From Comamonadaceae bacterium (GTDB taxonomy: Bacteria; Pseudomonadota; Gammaproteobacteria; Burkholderiales; Burkholderiaceae): DNA of 12,191 nucleotides. Both the position numbers and the translations under genes were made by a program. The DNA is taken from positions 1 to 12,191 of the forward strand of contig CANNNH010000033.1 in the NCBI GenBank assembly GCA_947505915.1, read 5' to 3'. Under the pieces are notes generated by a model, which worked only from the letters and a program-made list of their open reading frames with translations, made no database searches and was not told where the DNA came from. Positions 5,859-12,191 of this stretch are shown here, in pieces; positions within the stretch are counted from its first letter, which is position 1, and the number at the start of each line of letters is the position of its first letter.

Positions 5859-7976
5859 TTAGCCCTGATCGTTCTGCTGGCTTGGACGGTCGAGCAGCGC
5901 CTTCATGGACAGCTTGACGCGACCTTTTTCGTCCGTCTCCATGACCTTGACGCGGATGATCTGGCCTTCCTTGAGGTAGTCAGAGACTTTCTCGACACGC
6001 TCGTGAGCGATCTGGCTGATGTGCAAGAGGCCGTCTTTGCCTGGCAGCAGGTTCACCAGGGCGCCGAAGTCCAGCAACTTGGTGATCGGGCCTTCGTAGA
6101 TCTTGCCGATTTCGACTTCAGCGGTGATTTCGGCGATGCGGCGCTTGGCCTCGTCAGCCTTGGCGCTGTCGTTCGAGGCGATGGTAATGGTGCCGTCTTC
6201 CTCGATATTGATTTGCGTGCCGGTCTCTTCGGTCAGCGCACGAATGACAGCGCCACCCTTGCCGATCACGTCACGGATTTTGTCCGGATTGATCTTCATG
6301 ACATACAGGCGCGGCGCGAAGTCAGACACCTCGGTCTTGGCCTCGCCCATGGCCTCTTGCATCTTGCCCAGAATGTGCATGCGCGCTTCTTTGGCCTGGG
6401 CCAGCGCAACTTGCATGATTTCCTTGGTGATGCCCTGGATTTTGATGTCCATCTGCAGCGCGGTGATACCGTTGGTCGTACCGGCCACCTTGAAGTCCAT
6501 GTCGCCCAGGTGATCTTCATCGCCCAGGATGTCGGTCAGCACAGCAAAGCGGTTGTCTTGCTTGATCAGGCCCATGGCGATACCAGCCACGTGGGCTTTC
6601 ATCGGCACGCCGGCGTCCATCAGGGACAGGCAGCCGCCGCAGACCGAAGCCATCGACGAGGAGCCGTTGGACTCGGTGATCTCGCTGACCACGCGCATGG
6701 TGTAAGGGAACTCTTCTTTGCTTGGCAAGACGGCGATCAAGGCGCGCTTGGCCAGACGGCCGTGGCCGATTTCACGGCGCTTTGGCGAGCCCACGCGACC
6801 GGTTTCGCCGGTGGCGAACGGAGGCATGTTGTAGTGCAGCATGAAGCGGTCTTCGTAGTCGCCGCTCAAAGCGTCGATGCGTTGCGCGTCGCGCTCGGTA
6901 CCCAGCGTGGTGACCACCAGGGCCTGTGTTTCGCCGCGGGTGAACAGGGCCGAGCCGTGGGTGCGTGGCAGCACGGAATTGCGGATCTCGATGGCGCGCA
7001 CGGTGCGCGTGTCGCGGCCGTCAATGCGCGGCTCGCCGGCCAGAATCTGGCTGCGAACGATCTTGGCTTCGATGTCAAACAGCATGCCTTCAACGGCCAC
7101 GCCGTCGAATGCCACGCCGTCAGCCTTGAGCGCAGCCATGACTTCCGAAGTCACCACGCGGCAGGCTTGTGTGCGGGCTTGTTTGGCGCGGATCTGGTAA
7201 GCGGCTTCGAGCTTGGCGGCAGCCAGCTCATTGACCTTGGCGATCAGTGGCAGGTCTTTGGCAGGCGCTTCCCAGGCCCAGACCGGCTTGCCGGCGTCAC
7301 GCACGAGTTCGTGGATCGCGTTGATGGCGATGTTGCCCTGCTCATGGCCAAACACCACGGCGCCGAGCATGATTTCTTCAGACAGTTGCTGGGCTTCGGA
7401 CTCGACCATCAGCACAGCGGCTTCGGTACCAGCCACAACCAGGTCCATCTTGGAGTCTTTGAGCTGGGTCTTGCCAGGGTTCAGGACGTACTGGCCGTCG
7501 ATGTAGGCCACGCGGGCGGCGCCGATCGGGCCGTTGAAAGGAATGCCGGAGATCGACAGCGCGGCGCTCGAAGCGATCAGCGCAGGAATATCGCCTTCGA
7601 CTTCAGGGTTGAGCGACAACACATGAACCACAACCTGAACTTCATTGAAGAAGCCTTCAGGAAACAGGGGGCGGATAGGGCGGTCGATCAGGCGCGAAGT
7701 CAGGGTCTCGAACTCGCTGGGGCGGCCTTCGCGCTTGAAGAAGCTGCCGGGAATACGGCCGGCGGCGTAGCTTTTCTCGAGGTAGTCCACGGTCAGGGGG
7801 AAGAAATCCTGGCCGGGCTTGGCGTCGGTCTTGGCGACCACGGTGGCCAGCACCACAGTGCCGTCCATGTCGACGATGACAGCGCCGCTGGACTGGCGGG
7901 CGACTTCGCCGGTTTCCATCGTGACCTTGTGCTGGCCCCACTGGAAGGTTTTGCTGACTTTATTAAACATGCTCAT
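5859..7976 (-). CDS. pnp: Polyribonucleotide nucleotidyltransferase (PNPase)
   Basis: PNPase is a homotrimeric 3'-to-5' phosphorolytic exoribonuclease, a main enzyme of mRNA decay and a partner of RNase E in the degradosome. The 705-residue product is full length. Domains in order: RNase PH-like 1 (about 12-142), helical linker (about 145-235), the catalytic RNase PH-like 2 (about 325-460) with its trailing segment, KH (about 555-615) and S1 (about 622-691). [16 protein letters not shown] (481-496) holds the catalytic aspartates D486 and D492. FTRGETQ (345-351) and SNGSSSMAS (437-445) are the phosphate-site motifs. The KH loop is IGKGG (571-575), and S1 starts at [11 protein letters not shown] 7976 has GGAG 8 bases upstream; ATG two codons later is less well placed. 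It follows rpsO after a terminator and a structured leader. Confidence 0.99.
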   Translation of the reverse strand: MSMFNKVSKTFQWGQHKVTMETGEVARQSSGAVIVDMDGTVVLATVVAKTDAKPGQDFFPLTVDYLEKSYAAGRIPGSFFKREGRPSEFETLTSRLIDRPIRPLFPEGFFNEVQVVVHVLSLNPEVEGDIPALIASSAALSISGIPFNGPIGAARVAYIDGQYVLNPGKTQLKDSKMDLVVAGTEAAVLMVESEAQQLSEEIMLGAVVFGHEQGNIAINAIHELVRDAGKPVWAWEAPAKDLPLIAKVNELAAAKLEAAYQIRAKQARTQACRVVTSEVMAALKADGVAFDGVAVEGMLFDIEAKIVRSQILAGEPRIDGRDTRTVRAIEIRNSVLPRTHGSALFTRGETQALVVTTLGTERDAQRIDALSGDYEDRFMLHYNMPPFATGETGRVGSPKRREIGHGRLAKRALIAVLPSKEEFPYTMRVVSEITESNGSSSMASVCGGCLSLMDAGVPMKAHVAGIAMGLIKQDNRFAVLTDILGDEDHLGDMDFKVAGTTNGITALQMDIKIQGITKEIMQVALAQAKEARMHILGKMQEAMGEAKTEVSDFAPRLYVMKINPDKIRDVIGKGGAVIRALTEETGTQINIEEDGTITIASNDSAKADEAKRRIAEITAEVEIGKIYEGPITKLLDFGALVNLLPGKDGLLHISQIAHERVEKVSDYLKEGQIIRVKVMETDEKGRVKLSMKALLDRPSQQNDQG

Positions 7977-8047
7977 TGCGTTTGCTCCATTGAATCCGGG
8001 CGCATAAGGCTGCTACCCAATGCCCGGAGCGGGCCGGCTGAACACGA

Positions 8048-8118
8048 TGCCATTCCACAAAATGCCTGAGAAACCCAGAAAACCGGGGTTGAGAGAGGAC
8101 TTTTCTTGTGGAATGACA
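8048..8118 (-). promoter_or_regulatory. Long-range hairpin in the pnp leader (possible RNase III autoregulation site)
   Basis: CATTCCACAA (8051-8060) and TTGTGGAATG (8106-8115) are perfect 10-base inverted repeats. Two further pairs lie outside them after one mismatch. In the 45-base interval, AACCC (8072-8076) pairs with GGGTT (8086-8090) as a small inner hairpin. All of this is between the rpsO terminator and the pnp start, about 75 bases before the start codon. In Escherichia coli the pnp leader folds into a long duplex that RNase III cuts, after which PNPase represses its own message. The position and shape suggest the same scheme here, but no function can be read directly from the sequence. 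Confidence 0.5.
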
Positions 8119-8150
8119 CAGCGCGTGCTCTTTTTGCCTTGCTCCGAAGT

Positions 8151-8186
8151 AAAAAACGCCTGAGCTAGTGAACTAACTCAGGCGTT
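8151..8186 (-). terminator. Intrinsic terminator after rpsO
   Basis: On the minus strand AACGCCTGAG pairs perfectly with CTCAGGCGTT. The stem continues inward through TTAG/CTAG (one T-G pair) to the tetraloop TTCA, giving 14 pairs. The descending arm runs into a tract of six T. It begins 18 bases after the rpsO stop codon and is the clearest terminator in the window. It should reduce rpsO read-through into pnp, leaving pnp to its own promoter plus any leakage. Confidence 0.9.
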
Positions 8187-8204
8187 CTTGATAGTTGTCA
8201 GTGC

Positions 8205-8471
8205 TTACTTACGCAGGCCGAGTTTGGCGATCAGCGCAACATAACGGGGTGCATCCTTGGACCTCAGGTAGTCCAGCAGTTTGCGGCGGCGGCTGACCAT
8301 GCGCAGCAGACCACGACGGCCGTGGTGGTCTTTGGCGTGGGTCTTGAAGTGAGGCATCAATTCATTGATGCGGCCGGTCAACAGGGCCACTTGAACTTCC
8401 GGGCTGCCGGTATCGCCAGCCTGGCGTGCGTTGGCCTGAACGATGTCAGCCTTGATCGATTTTGCAATCAT
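8205..8471 (-). CDS. rpsO: 30S ribosomal protein S15
   Basis: S15 is a primary 16S rRNA-binding protein of the small-subunit platform and contacts 23S rRNA in bridge B4. The product is 88 residues, one shorter than the usual 89, and entirely typical. Motifs include [20 protein letters not shown] (19-38), the rRNA-contacting [20 protein letters not shown] (45-64) and LDYL (66-69), then the lysine/arginine ending GLRK. ATG at 8471 has AAGGA six bases upstream. It is preceded by a candidate promoter and small competing hairpins, and followed by a strong terminator and then pnp, the conserved rpsO-pnp pairing of proteobacteria. Confidence 0.98.
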   Translation of the reverse strand: MIAKSIKADIVQANARQAGDTGSPEVQVALLTGRINELMPHFKTHAKDHHGRRGLLRMVSRRRKLLDYLRSKDAPRYVALIAKLGLRK

Positions 8472-8484
8472 GGTTTTTCCTTTA

Positions 8485-8520
8485 GGAACTTGCGAACGGA
8501 GCAGTGTTCCCGAAGTGGGA
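8485..8520 (-). promoter_or_regulatory. Competing small hairpins just before the rpsO ribosome binding site
   Basis: GTTCC (8506-8510) can pair with GGAAC (8485-8489), which ends two bases before the rpsO ribosome binding site. Its last four bases plus C8511 can instead pair upstream, TCCC (8508-8511) with GGGA (8517-8520). A third option pairs GAAC (8494-8497) with GTTC (8506-8509). The stems are only 4-5 bases and mutually exclusive. S15 represses its own message through leader RNA structures in several bacteria, so a regulatory role is possible but weakly supported. Confidence 0.28.
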
Positions 8521-8583
8521 CTTGACCGCTGACCGCCGTGTTAGTTGCCGCGCCGGCACAGGGCCAATTCAGCAAAGCCTGTG

Positions 8584-8589
8584 ATTATA
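8584..8589 (-). promoter_or_regulatory. Candidate -10 element for rpsO
   Basis: The minus strand reads a perfect TATAAT here, about 113 bases before the rpsO ATG. The hexamer contains the TAA stop codon of the aminotransferase (8587-8585). No good -35 sequence sits 16-18 bases upstream (CCAAAA at 17), and there is no extended -10 TG. The position, directly at the end of the preceding gene and upstream of a ribosomal protein gene, makes it plausible. Confidence 0.45.
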
Positions 8590-9793
8590 GCCCAGCGGGC
8601 GGCTTGTTTTGGACCAACCAGACGGCCAGCCTTTGCACCCCCTGGCGCAGGCGCTCAGGCTGCTGGCTGGCAAAACACCATCGCAGCCAACCCTGCTCAG
8701 CGGGCTCAGTGCTGTTTGTAAACGCCGCACCCGGGGCCAGACCCAACCCGGCCTCGGCCACCAGGCGCTTGGCGGTGGCCAGCGAGTCCTGAAACTCAGG
8801 CCGTCCGGTCAGCCTGAAAAACGCGTACATGCCGCCGGCCGCCGGCGCCAGCTGCACGCCCGGCAACGCCTGCAACAGCGGCACCAGGGTATCGCGGCAA
8901 GCCTTGAGGTGCGCCACCACCCGGGGCGTGACCTCGGCGGTGCGCTGCAGCGCCACTGCCCCGGCACGCTGCACAAACACCGGCGAGCAGGAGGTGTTGA
9001 ACTCGATCAGCTTGCCCATGTGTAACGTCATGTCGGGCGGCATCACCAGCCAGCCCAGGCGCCAGCCCGTCATCAAAAAACTCTTGGAAAAGCTGTGCAC
9101 CACCACCAGCCGGTCTTGCGGCTCAGCGATGTCCAGAAAACTCGGCGCGCAGCCGTTGGGCGTGGGTTCAAAATACAGCCGCTCATAGACCTCGTCGGCC
9201 AGGATCCAGGTGCCGGTGCGGCGGCAATGCGCCAGCAGGGTTTGCTGCTCGGCGCGGCTGAGCGTCCAGCCGGTCGGGTTGTTGGGGGCGTTGAGCACCA
9301 AGAGCCGCGTGGCCGGCGTGATGGCCGCCAGCAGCGCGGCCATGTCCAGCTGCCACTGGCCGTCTACAGGCCGCAGGCTGACGCAATGCACTTGGGCGCC
9401 CATGATGGCCGGCTGCGCCGTCAGGTTGGGCCAGACGGGCGTGACCACCACCACGCGGTCACCGGCGTTGACCAGTGCCTGCACGGCCAGCATCAGCGCG
9501 TTCACACCACCGGCCGTCACTGCGACGCGGTCCACACCCACGGGCGCAGCACCCGCTGTGCGCATGGCGCTGCAGTAACGGGCAATTTCTTCACGCAGCT
9601 CGGGCAGGCCCAGGTTATGCGCATAAAAGGTTTCGCCGCTGGTCAATGAATCCGCCGCCGCCTGCCGGATGAAATCTGGCGTCACTTCATCGCTTTCGCC
9701 AAACCAGAACTTGAGCACGTCGTCACGCCCCATGGCGGCATTGGCCACCTGGCGGATCATGGATTCTTCAAGGTTCAGAACGGCTTGGCGCAT
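8585..9793 (-). CDS. PLP-dependent aminotransferase, class I/II (fold type I)
   Basis: This 402-residue protein is a fold type I pyridoxal-phosphate enzyme of the aspartate aminotransferase superfamily. Cofactor motifs are intact: TAGGVNAL (93-100) for phosphate binding, NAPNNPTG (168-175), ADEVYERL (199-206) with the D200 that pairs with the pyridine nitrogen, and HSFSKSFLMTGWRLGW (233-248) with the Schiff-base lysine K237. R371 in GWLRWCFA is in the place of the arginine that binds the substrate alpha-carboxylate. The amino donor and acceptor cannot be predicted from these motifs. ATG 9793 has AAAGG nine bases upstream; M12 and M21 are alternative starts. It lies 39 bases after the substrate-binding protein gene, in an A+T-rich gap with no clear promoter or terminator, so co-transcription is likely. 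A shared pathway is only suggested. Confidence 0.92.
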   Translation of the reverse strand: MRQAVLNLEESMIRQVANAAMGRDDVLKFWFGESDEVTPDFIRQAAADSLTSGETFYAHNLGLPELREEIARYCSAMRTAGAAPVGVDRVAVTAGGVNALMLAVQALVNAGDRVVVVTPVWPNLTAQPAIMGAQVHCVSLRPVDGQWQLDMAALLAAITPATRLLVLNAPNNPTGWTLSRAEQQTLLAHCRRTGTWILADEVYERLYFEPTPNGCAPSFLDIAEPQDRLVVVHSFSKSFLMTGWRLGWLVMPPDMTLHMGKLIEFNTSCSPVFVQRAGAVALQRTAEVTPRVVAHLKACRDTLVPLLQALPGVQLAPAAGGMYAFFRLTGRPEFQDSLATAKRLVAEAGLGLAPGAAFTNSTEPAEQGWLRWCFASQQPERLRQGVQRLAVWLVQNKPPAGL

Positions 9794-9832
9794 GGCAGTA
9801 GGCCTTTGTAAAAAATTAAATTCAGTTCAAGC

Positions 9833-11107
9833 TCACGATGGCCGGTTCATCTGGCAGCTGTGCGGCTGCTCGGCGCCGGTCTGCGAAATGGTTTTGATGA
9901 CCCTGAAACCAAAGCCGGAACCTTCAACATCAAACTTCACACCGGGCGCGCCCTGCCGGTCCATCACCGCCACCCGCAACGGCTGCTGAAACTGGTGGTC
10001 GGCCGCGCGCATGGCGCCTGCGAGACCCGACACACTGACACTGGCTTTTTCCAGCTGCCGCGCCACGGCGGCAGCCTCCAGGCTGCCGGCTTTTTCGATG
10101 CTCTGGGTCAGCGCCTCCACCAAGAGCTGCATGCGCATGTGCACATAGTCGTCTTGCGGCTTGGGAAAGCGCTGCCTAAAGGCCTGGTAAAAGCGCTCCG
10201 AATCAGCGCCCGGCGTGTTCGGAAACCAATCGGCCACCGCAATCACCTTACCCACGCCGGCCTCGGCCAACACGCCGGGCACGCCCAGCGCGTTGCCGTA
10301 AAAGGTGTAGAACTTACCTTCAAAGCCGGCATCCTTGGCGGCTTTGACCAGCAGCGTGAGGTCATTGCCGAAGTTGCCGGTCAGCACAGCCTGAGCGCCA
10401 CTTTGTTTGATCTTGACGGCATAAGGCAAGAAGTCCTTCACACGCGCCATCGGGTGCAACTCGTCGCCGACGATCTGCACGTCGGGTCTTTGCTGGCCCA
10501 GCTGCTTTCTGGCTTCGCGCAGCACCGACTGACCAAAGCTGTAGTCCTGCCCGATCAGGTAAATGCTTTTGAGCGCCTTGTCGTCCTTGAGCACATCCAT
10601 CAGCGCGGCCATGCGCATGTCGGCATGCGCGTCAAAGCGAAAGTGCCAGAAGCTGCATTTCTCGTTGGTCAGCGCCGGCTCTACCGCCGAGTAATTGAGA
10701 AACAACACCCGCTTGGCCGGCTCTCGCTCGTTGTGTTTGTTGATAGCGTCAATCAACACCGCCGCGGTGGCCGACGAATTGCCCTGCGCAATGACGCGGA
10801 TGCCGTCGTCGATAGCCGAGCGCAGTGCAGCCAGCGCCTCTTCGTTTTGGCCCTTGCTGTCGTAACGCTCGATACGCAGCGCTAGCACGCCAGACGGCAG
10901 CTTCACGCCGCCACGCGCATTAACGCGCTCAGTGGCCCACACCAGGTTGCGAAAGACTGCTTCGCCCGTGTTGCCAAACGGGCCGGACAAACTCTCAATC
11001 AAGGCGATACGCACAGCAGGCGCTGCGCTCTGGGCCACGGCCATGAACGGCAGACAGGCCGCAAAGGCCAATACGCCAAGAGCCAGAAATTTCAGACCGT
11101 GTTTCAA
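9833..11107 (-). CDS. ABC transporter periplasmic substrate-binding protein, branched-chain amino acid (LivK-like) family
   Basis: This 424-residue protein is a type 1 periplasmic-binding protein of the LivK-like group, which delivers amino acids, amides or aromatic acids to ABC importers. A Sec signal peptide is clear: a basic start (MKHGLK), hydrophobic core to about residue 22, and a likely cut after AVA. The mature part starts VRIALIESLSGPFGNTGEA, the usual first strand and ligand-binding loop. LFLNYSAVEPALTNEKC, IYLIGQDYSFGQS and VLTGNFGNDLTLLVKAA fit later segments of the fold. The start is probably TTG 11107, 11 bases after the tsaD stop, with GAGG (11120-11117) nine bases before it. 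The first in-frame ATG would remove most of the signal peptide. No permease or ATPase gene is in the window, so it looks like an orphan receptor. The ligand is unknown. Confidence 0.9.
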   Translation of the reverse strand: MKHGLKFLALGVLAFAACLPFMAVAQSAAPAVRIALIESLSGPFGNTGEAVFRNLVWATERVNARGGVKLPSGVLALRIERYDSKGQNEEALAALRSAIDDGIRVIAQGNSSATAAVLIDAINKHNEREPAKRVLFLNYSAVEPALTNEKCSFWHFRFDAHADMRMAALMDVLKDDKALKSIYLIGQDYSFGQSVLREARKQLGQQRPDVQIVGDELHPMARVKDFLPYAVKIKQSGAQAVLTGNFGNDLTLLVKAAKDAGFEGKFYTFYGNALGVPGVLAEAGVGKVIAVADWFPNTPGADSERFYQAFRQRFPKPQDDYVHMRMQLLVEALTQSIEKAGSLEAAAVARQLEKASVSVSGLAGAMRAADHQFQQPLRVAVMDRQGAPGVKFDVEGSGFGFRVIKTISQTGAEQPHSCQMNRPS

Positions 11108-11116
11108 AAAAATGTG

Positions 11117-11120
11117 CCTC
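11117..11120 (-). promoter_or_regulatory. Ribosome binding site supporting a TTG start for the substrate-binding protein
   Basis: GAGG on the minus strand overlaps the tsaD stop codon (TGAGG) and lies nine bases before TTG 11107. Upstream of the signal-peptide core the frame offers no ATG, only CTG, ATT and this TTG, so TTG is the best choice. The arrangement suggests translational coupling to tsaD. Confidence 0.45.
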
Positions 11121-12191
11121 AGGCCAGCAAGGGATGGGATTTGGAAAGCGCCGCAGCGCCTGGGCTGATGTCGTCCAGCGGCCAGCGCGGCTTGACGTCA
11201 AAAGTGTAGGCCGTCTGCAAATCTTGCAGCCCGGCCTGCAAACGCATACCGGCGGCCAGCGCGATCATGGCGCCGTTGTCGGTGCACAAATGCAGCTCGG
11301 GGTAGTGCACACGAATACCGCGCAGCTTGCAAACAGCATTGAGCTGACTGCGCAAGGCGGCGTTAGCACCCACGCCGCCCGCCACCACCAAACGCTTGAG
11401 GCCGGTCTGGGTCATGGCGCTCATGGATTTTTTCACCAGCACCTCGACGATGGCCGCCTGCGTTGAGGCGGCGAGATCAGCCTTGCGGCTTTCGAGCGCG
11501 TCACCCAACTTTTTAGCCTGTGTCAACACCGCGGTTTTCAGGCCGGCAAATGAAAAATCAAGGTCGCCGCTGTGCAGCAAAGGCCGCGGCAGTTTGAAAG
11601 CCGTGGCATCGCCCTGCTCTGCCAGCTTGGCCAGGTGCGGACCGCCCGGGTAAGGCAGGCCCATGAGCTTGGCCGACTTGTCAAAGGCTTCACCCGCCGC
11701 GTCGTCAATGCTTTCTCCCAGCAGCTCATAGCTACCCACGCGGTCCACCCGCATCATCTGAGTGTGGCCACCCGAGACCAACAAAGCCACAAAAGGAAAC
11801 TCCGGCGGATCGGCACTTAAAAATGGCGAGAGCAAATGGCCTTCCAGGTGATGCACACCCATCACCGGCTTGCCCAGACTGGCGGCCAACGCGCAAGCCA
11901 CGCCGGCGCCCACCAGCAGCGCACCGGCCAGCCCCGGGCCACGCGTGTAGGCCACAACATCCACCTCCGGCAAAGCGCGGCCAGCCTGACCCATCACCTC
12001 AGCAATCAGCGGCAACACGCGGCGAATATGGTCACGGCTGGCGAGCTCCGGCACCACACCGCCATAGGCCTGATGCATCTCGATCTGGCTGTGCAAGGCG
12101 TGCGCCAGCAGCACCGGCACGCCTCTGCCGTTGGCATCCACCAGCGCCACGCCGGTTTCGTCACAACTTGATTCAATTCCTAAAACAACCA
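11119..12191 (-). CDS. tsaD: tRNA N6-threonylcarbamoyladenosine transferase TsaD, start codon clipped by window edge
   Basis: TsaD (formerly Gcp/YgjD, Kae1 family) transfers the threonylcarbamoyl group to A37 of ANN-decoding tRNAs, working with TsaB, TsaE and TsaC. The visible protein begins [18 protein letters not shown]. The preceding two bases are TG, so the cut codon is probably the start codon and only one base is missing, giving about 357 residues. Family motifs are intact: the metal-binding HLEGH (115-119 on that numbering), [21 protein letters not shown], the ASKHA-fold nucleotide-binding segments, [12 protein letters not shown] and [10 protein letters not shown] near the C-terminus. 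The gene is followed after 11 bases by the substrate-binding protein gene. Confidence 0.97.
   Translation of the reverse strand, partial: VVLGIESSCDETGVALVDANGRGVPVLLAHALHSQIEMHQAYGGVVPELASRDHIRRVLPLIAEVMGQAGRALPEVDVVAYTRGPGLAGALLVGAGVACALAASLGKPVMGVHHLEGHLLSPFLSADPPEFPFVALLVSGGHTQMMRVDRVGSYELLGESIDDAAGEAFDKSAKLMGLPYPGGPHLAKLAEQGDATAFKLPRPLLHSGDLDFSFAGLKTAVLTQAKKLGDALESRKADLAASTQAAIVEVLVKKSMSAMTQTGLKRLVVAGGVGANAALRSQLNAVCKLRGIRVHYPELHLCTDNGAMIALAAGMRLQAGLQDLQTAYTFDVKPRWPLDDISPGAAALSKSHPLLA

Noticed and set aside
5721..8069. A 782-codon open frame on the plus strand opposite pnp and part of the oxidoreductase
   Set aside because: It is exactly antisense to a fully conserved pnp, has no recognisable motif, is unusually rich in His, Asp, Gly and Val as expected from reverse-reading high-G+C codons, and bridges two unrelated genes.
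9860..10885. A 341-codon plus-strand frame opposite the substrate-binding protein
   Set aside because: The minus-strand frame has a signal peptide and periplasmic-binding-protein motifs; the plus frame has neither family motif nor convincing start context.
1..12191. Mobile element, phage, CRISPR or defence island
   Set aside because: No transposase, integrase, direct-repeat array, target-site duplication or defence-type gene is visible. All genes are on one strand, and I noticed no clear change in base composition.

Overview
This window looks like ordinary chromosomal DNA of a beta-proteobacterium in the order Burkholderiales, most likely family Comamonadaceae (Rhodoferax/Polaromonas/Acidovorax-like). 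The evidence is the gene order tpiA-secG-tRNA-Leu-nuoABCDE, the protein sequences, the high G+C content, and an intergenic multi-hairpin element that I recall as a common dispersed repeat in that family. The family assignment is inference from memory, not a database result. Every recognisable gene lies on the minus strand, so transcription runs from high to low coordinates.

Layout in transcription order. (1) 12191-8585: tsaD (tRNA t6A37 modification; start codon clipped by the window edge), a periplasmic branched-chain-amino-acid-type ABC substrate-binding protein with no transporter partners nearby, and a fold-type I PLP aminotransferase. They are tightly spaced and probably co-transcribed. 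(2) 8589-8151: a candidate promoter whose -10 hexamer contains the aminotransferase stop codon, then rpsO (ribosomal protein S15) and a strong intrinsic terminator. (3) 8150-4015: a structured leader, pnp (polynucleotide phosphorylase), a PIG3-type NAD(P)H:quinone oxidoreductase and tpiA, the last two overlapping by ATGA. This block ends in a second intrinsic terminator whose stem is built partly from the end of tpiA. (4) 4014-1: secG, tRNA-Leu(GAG), then nuoA, nuoB, nuoC, nuoD and the 5' part of nuoE, the start of the respiratory complex I operon. The nuoD-nuoE gap holds the multi-hairpin repeat, and nuoE starts with TTG behind a good ribosome binding site.

The genes are mainly housekeeping: translation (rpsO, tsaD, tRNA-Leu), RNA decay (pnp), glycolysis (tpiA), protein export (secG) and NADH oxidation (nuo). 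I see no phage, IS element, CRISPR array, toxin-antitoxin or defence module, and no sign of a new multi-gene system. The points worth a second look are at RNA level: the terminator just upstream of secG, the long inverted repeat in the pnp leader, the folded repeat inside the nuo operon, and competing hairpins ahead of rpsO. No gene-free stretch exceeds 300 bases; the longest are 7977-8204 (pnp leader plus rpsO terminator) and 3312-3593 (mostly tRNA-Leu).
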